Shown: positions 63,918-64,000 of the stretch, piece after piece
How positions within the stretch are numbered: position 1 is the first letter of the stretch
Layout: each line of letters begins with the position of its first letter
Assembly: GCA_002914805.1 (NCBI GenBank)
Contig: JXTB01000039.1
Span: forward strand, 756,753-820,752
Reading direction: 5' to 3'
DNA: 64,000 nt
Origin: Parasponia andersonii
Lineage: Eukaryota; Streptophyta; Magnoliopsida; Rosales; Cannabaceae
The notes under the pieces: generated by a model
Databases searched by the model: none
What the model saw: only the letters and a program-made list of their open reading frames with translations
Told to the model about the DNA's origin: nothing
Position numbers and translations under genes: made by a program

Positions 63918-64000
63918 CACCAATCTAATAGGTATTTTTTTTTATCTATATATAGATATCAATTTAGCCAATGAAAATTTAGCATGCACATTTTTTTATT
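62359..64000. other. Gene-free region to the window end
   Basis: No gene is supported. It holds (TA)n runs at about 62,620-62,641 and 63,883-63,914, T-rich tracts, and three copies of atgcgttc within 63,539-63,600. Confidence 0.5.

Noticed and set aside
1-64000. CRISPR arrays, bacterial operons, riboswitches, rRNA genes
   Set aside because: None seen, and the window is plant nuclear DNA; tandem repeats here lack regular spacers.

Overview
The window is nuclear DNA of a flowering plant, most likely a eudicot. It is very AT-rich, with short exons set in AT-rich introns, GT-AG splice sites, many Copia-type retrotransposon fossils and MITEs, and three genes that belong to plant families. I cannot name the species. 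An 80-base run of N marks an assembly gap.

Layout. Positions 1-18,030 are almost entirely mobile-element debris: a truncated hAT-type MITE, a large mosaic Copia (SIRE-like) fossil at 620-10,190 with a younger MITE nested in it, and a second full-layout Copia fossil at 11,343-18,030 whose right LTR contains the N gap. A small intron-less gene for an IDA-like secreted peptide precursor lies at 21,265-21,504. From 21,505 to 38,070 I find no convincing gene. That stretch holds a fresh 133-bp tandem duplication, a small element with LTR-like direct repeats, a long-arm inverted-repeat element, another hAT-type MITE and an LTR-like remnant.

Positions 51,053 down to 38,071 (minus strand) hold a complete TONSOKU (TSK/BRUSHY1/MGOUN3) gene. 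I reconstructed 20 coding exons whose splice phases all agree, giving 1,340 residues. Its introns carry a 2.4-kb LTR element inserted within a few bases of a splice donor, a Tourist-like MITE and a duplicated microsatellite block. An E2F-type site lies about 180 bp upstream of its start. Between 51 and 58.3 kb are a hAT-type MITE with a perfect 8-bp target duplication, degenerate tandem repeats and an L1-type LINE remnant. Positions 61,640 down to 58,743 (minus) hold a complete WNK-family kinase gene closest to WNK8, with seven coding exons and 658 residues, plus a probable non-coding first exon and TATA box near 62.1-62.36 kb. The rest, to 64,000, is gene-free.

The three genes have separate roles: peptide signalling (IDL), chromatin maturation and repair after replication (TSK), and WNK kinase signalling. 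Nothing suggests they are co-regulated. I did not find a clearly new biological system. The strongest unusual observations are the splice-donor-hugging LTR insertion in TSK, the preserved empty-site copy beside the large Copia fossil, the undersized assembly gap and the long-arm foldback element. Exon borders were placed by hand from splice signals, reading phase and remembered family sequence.
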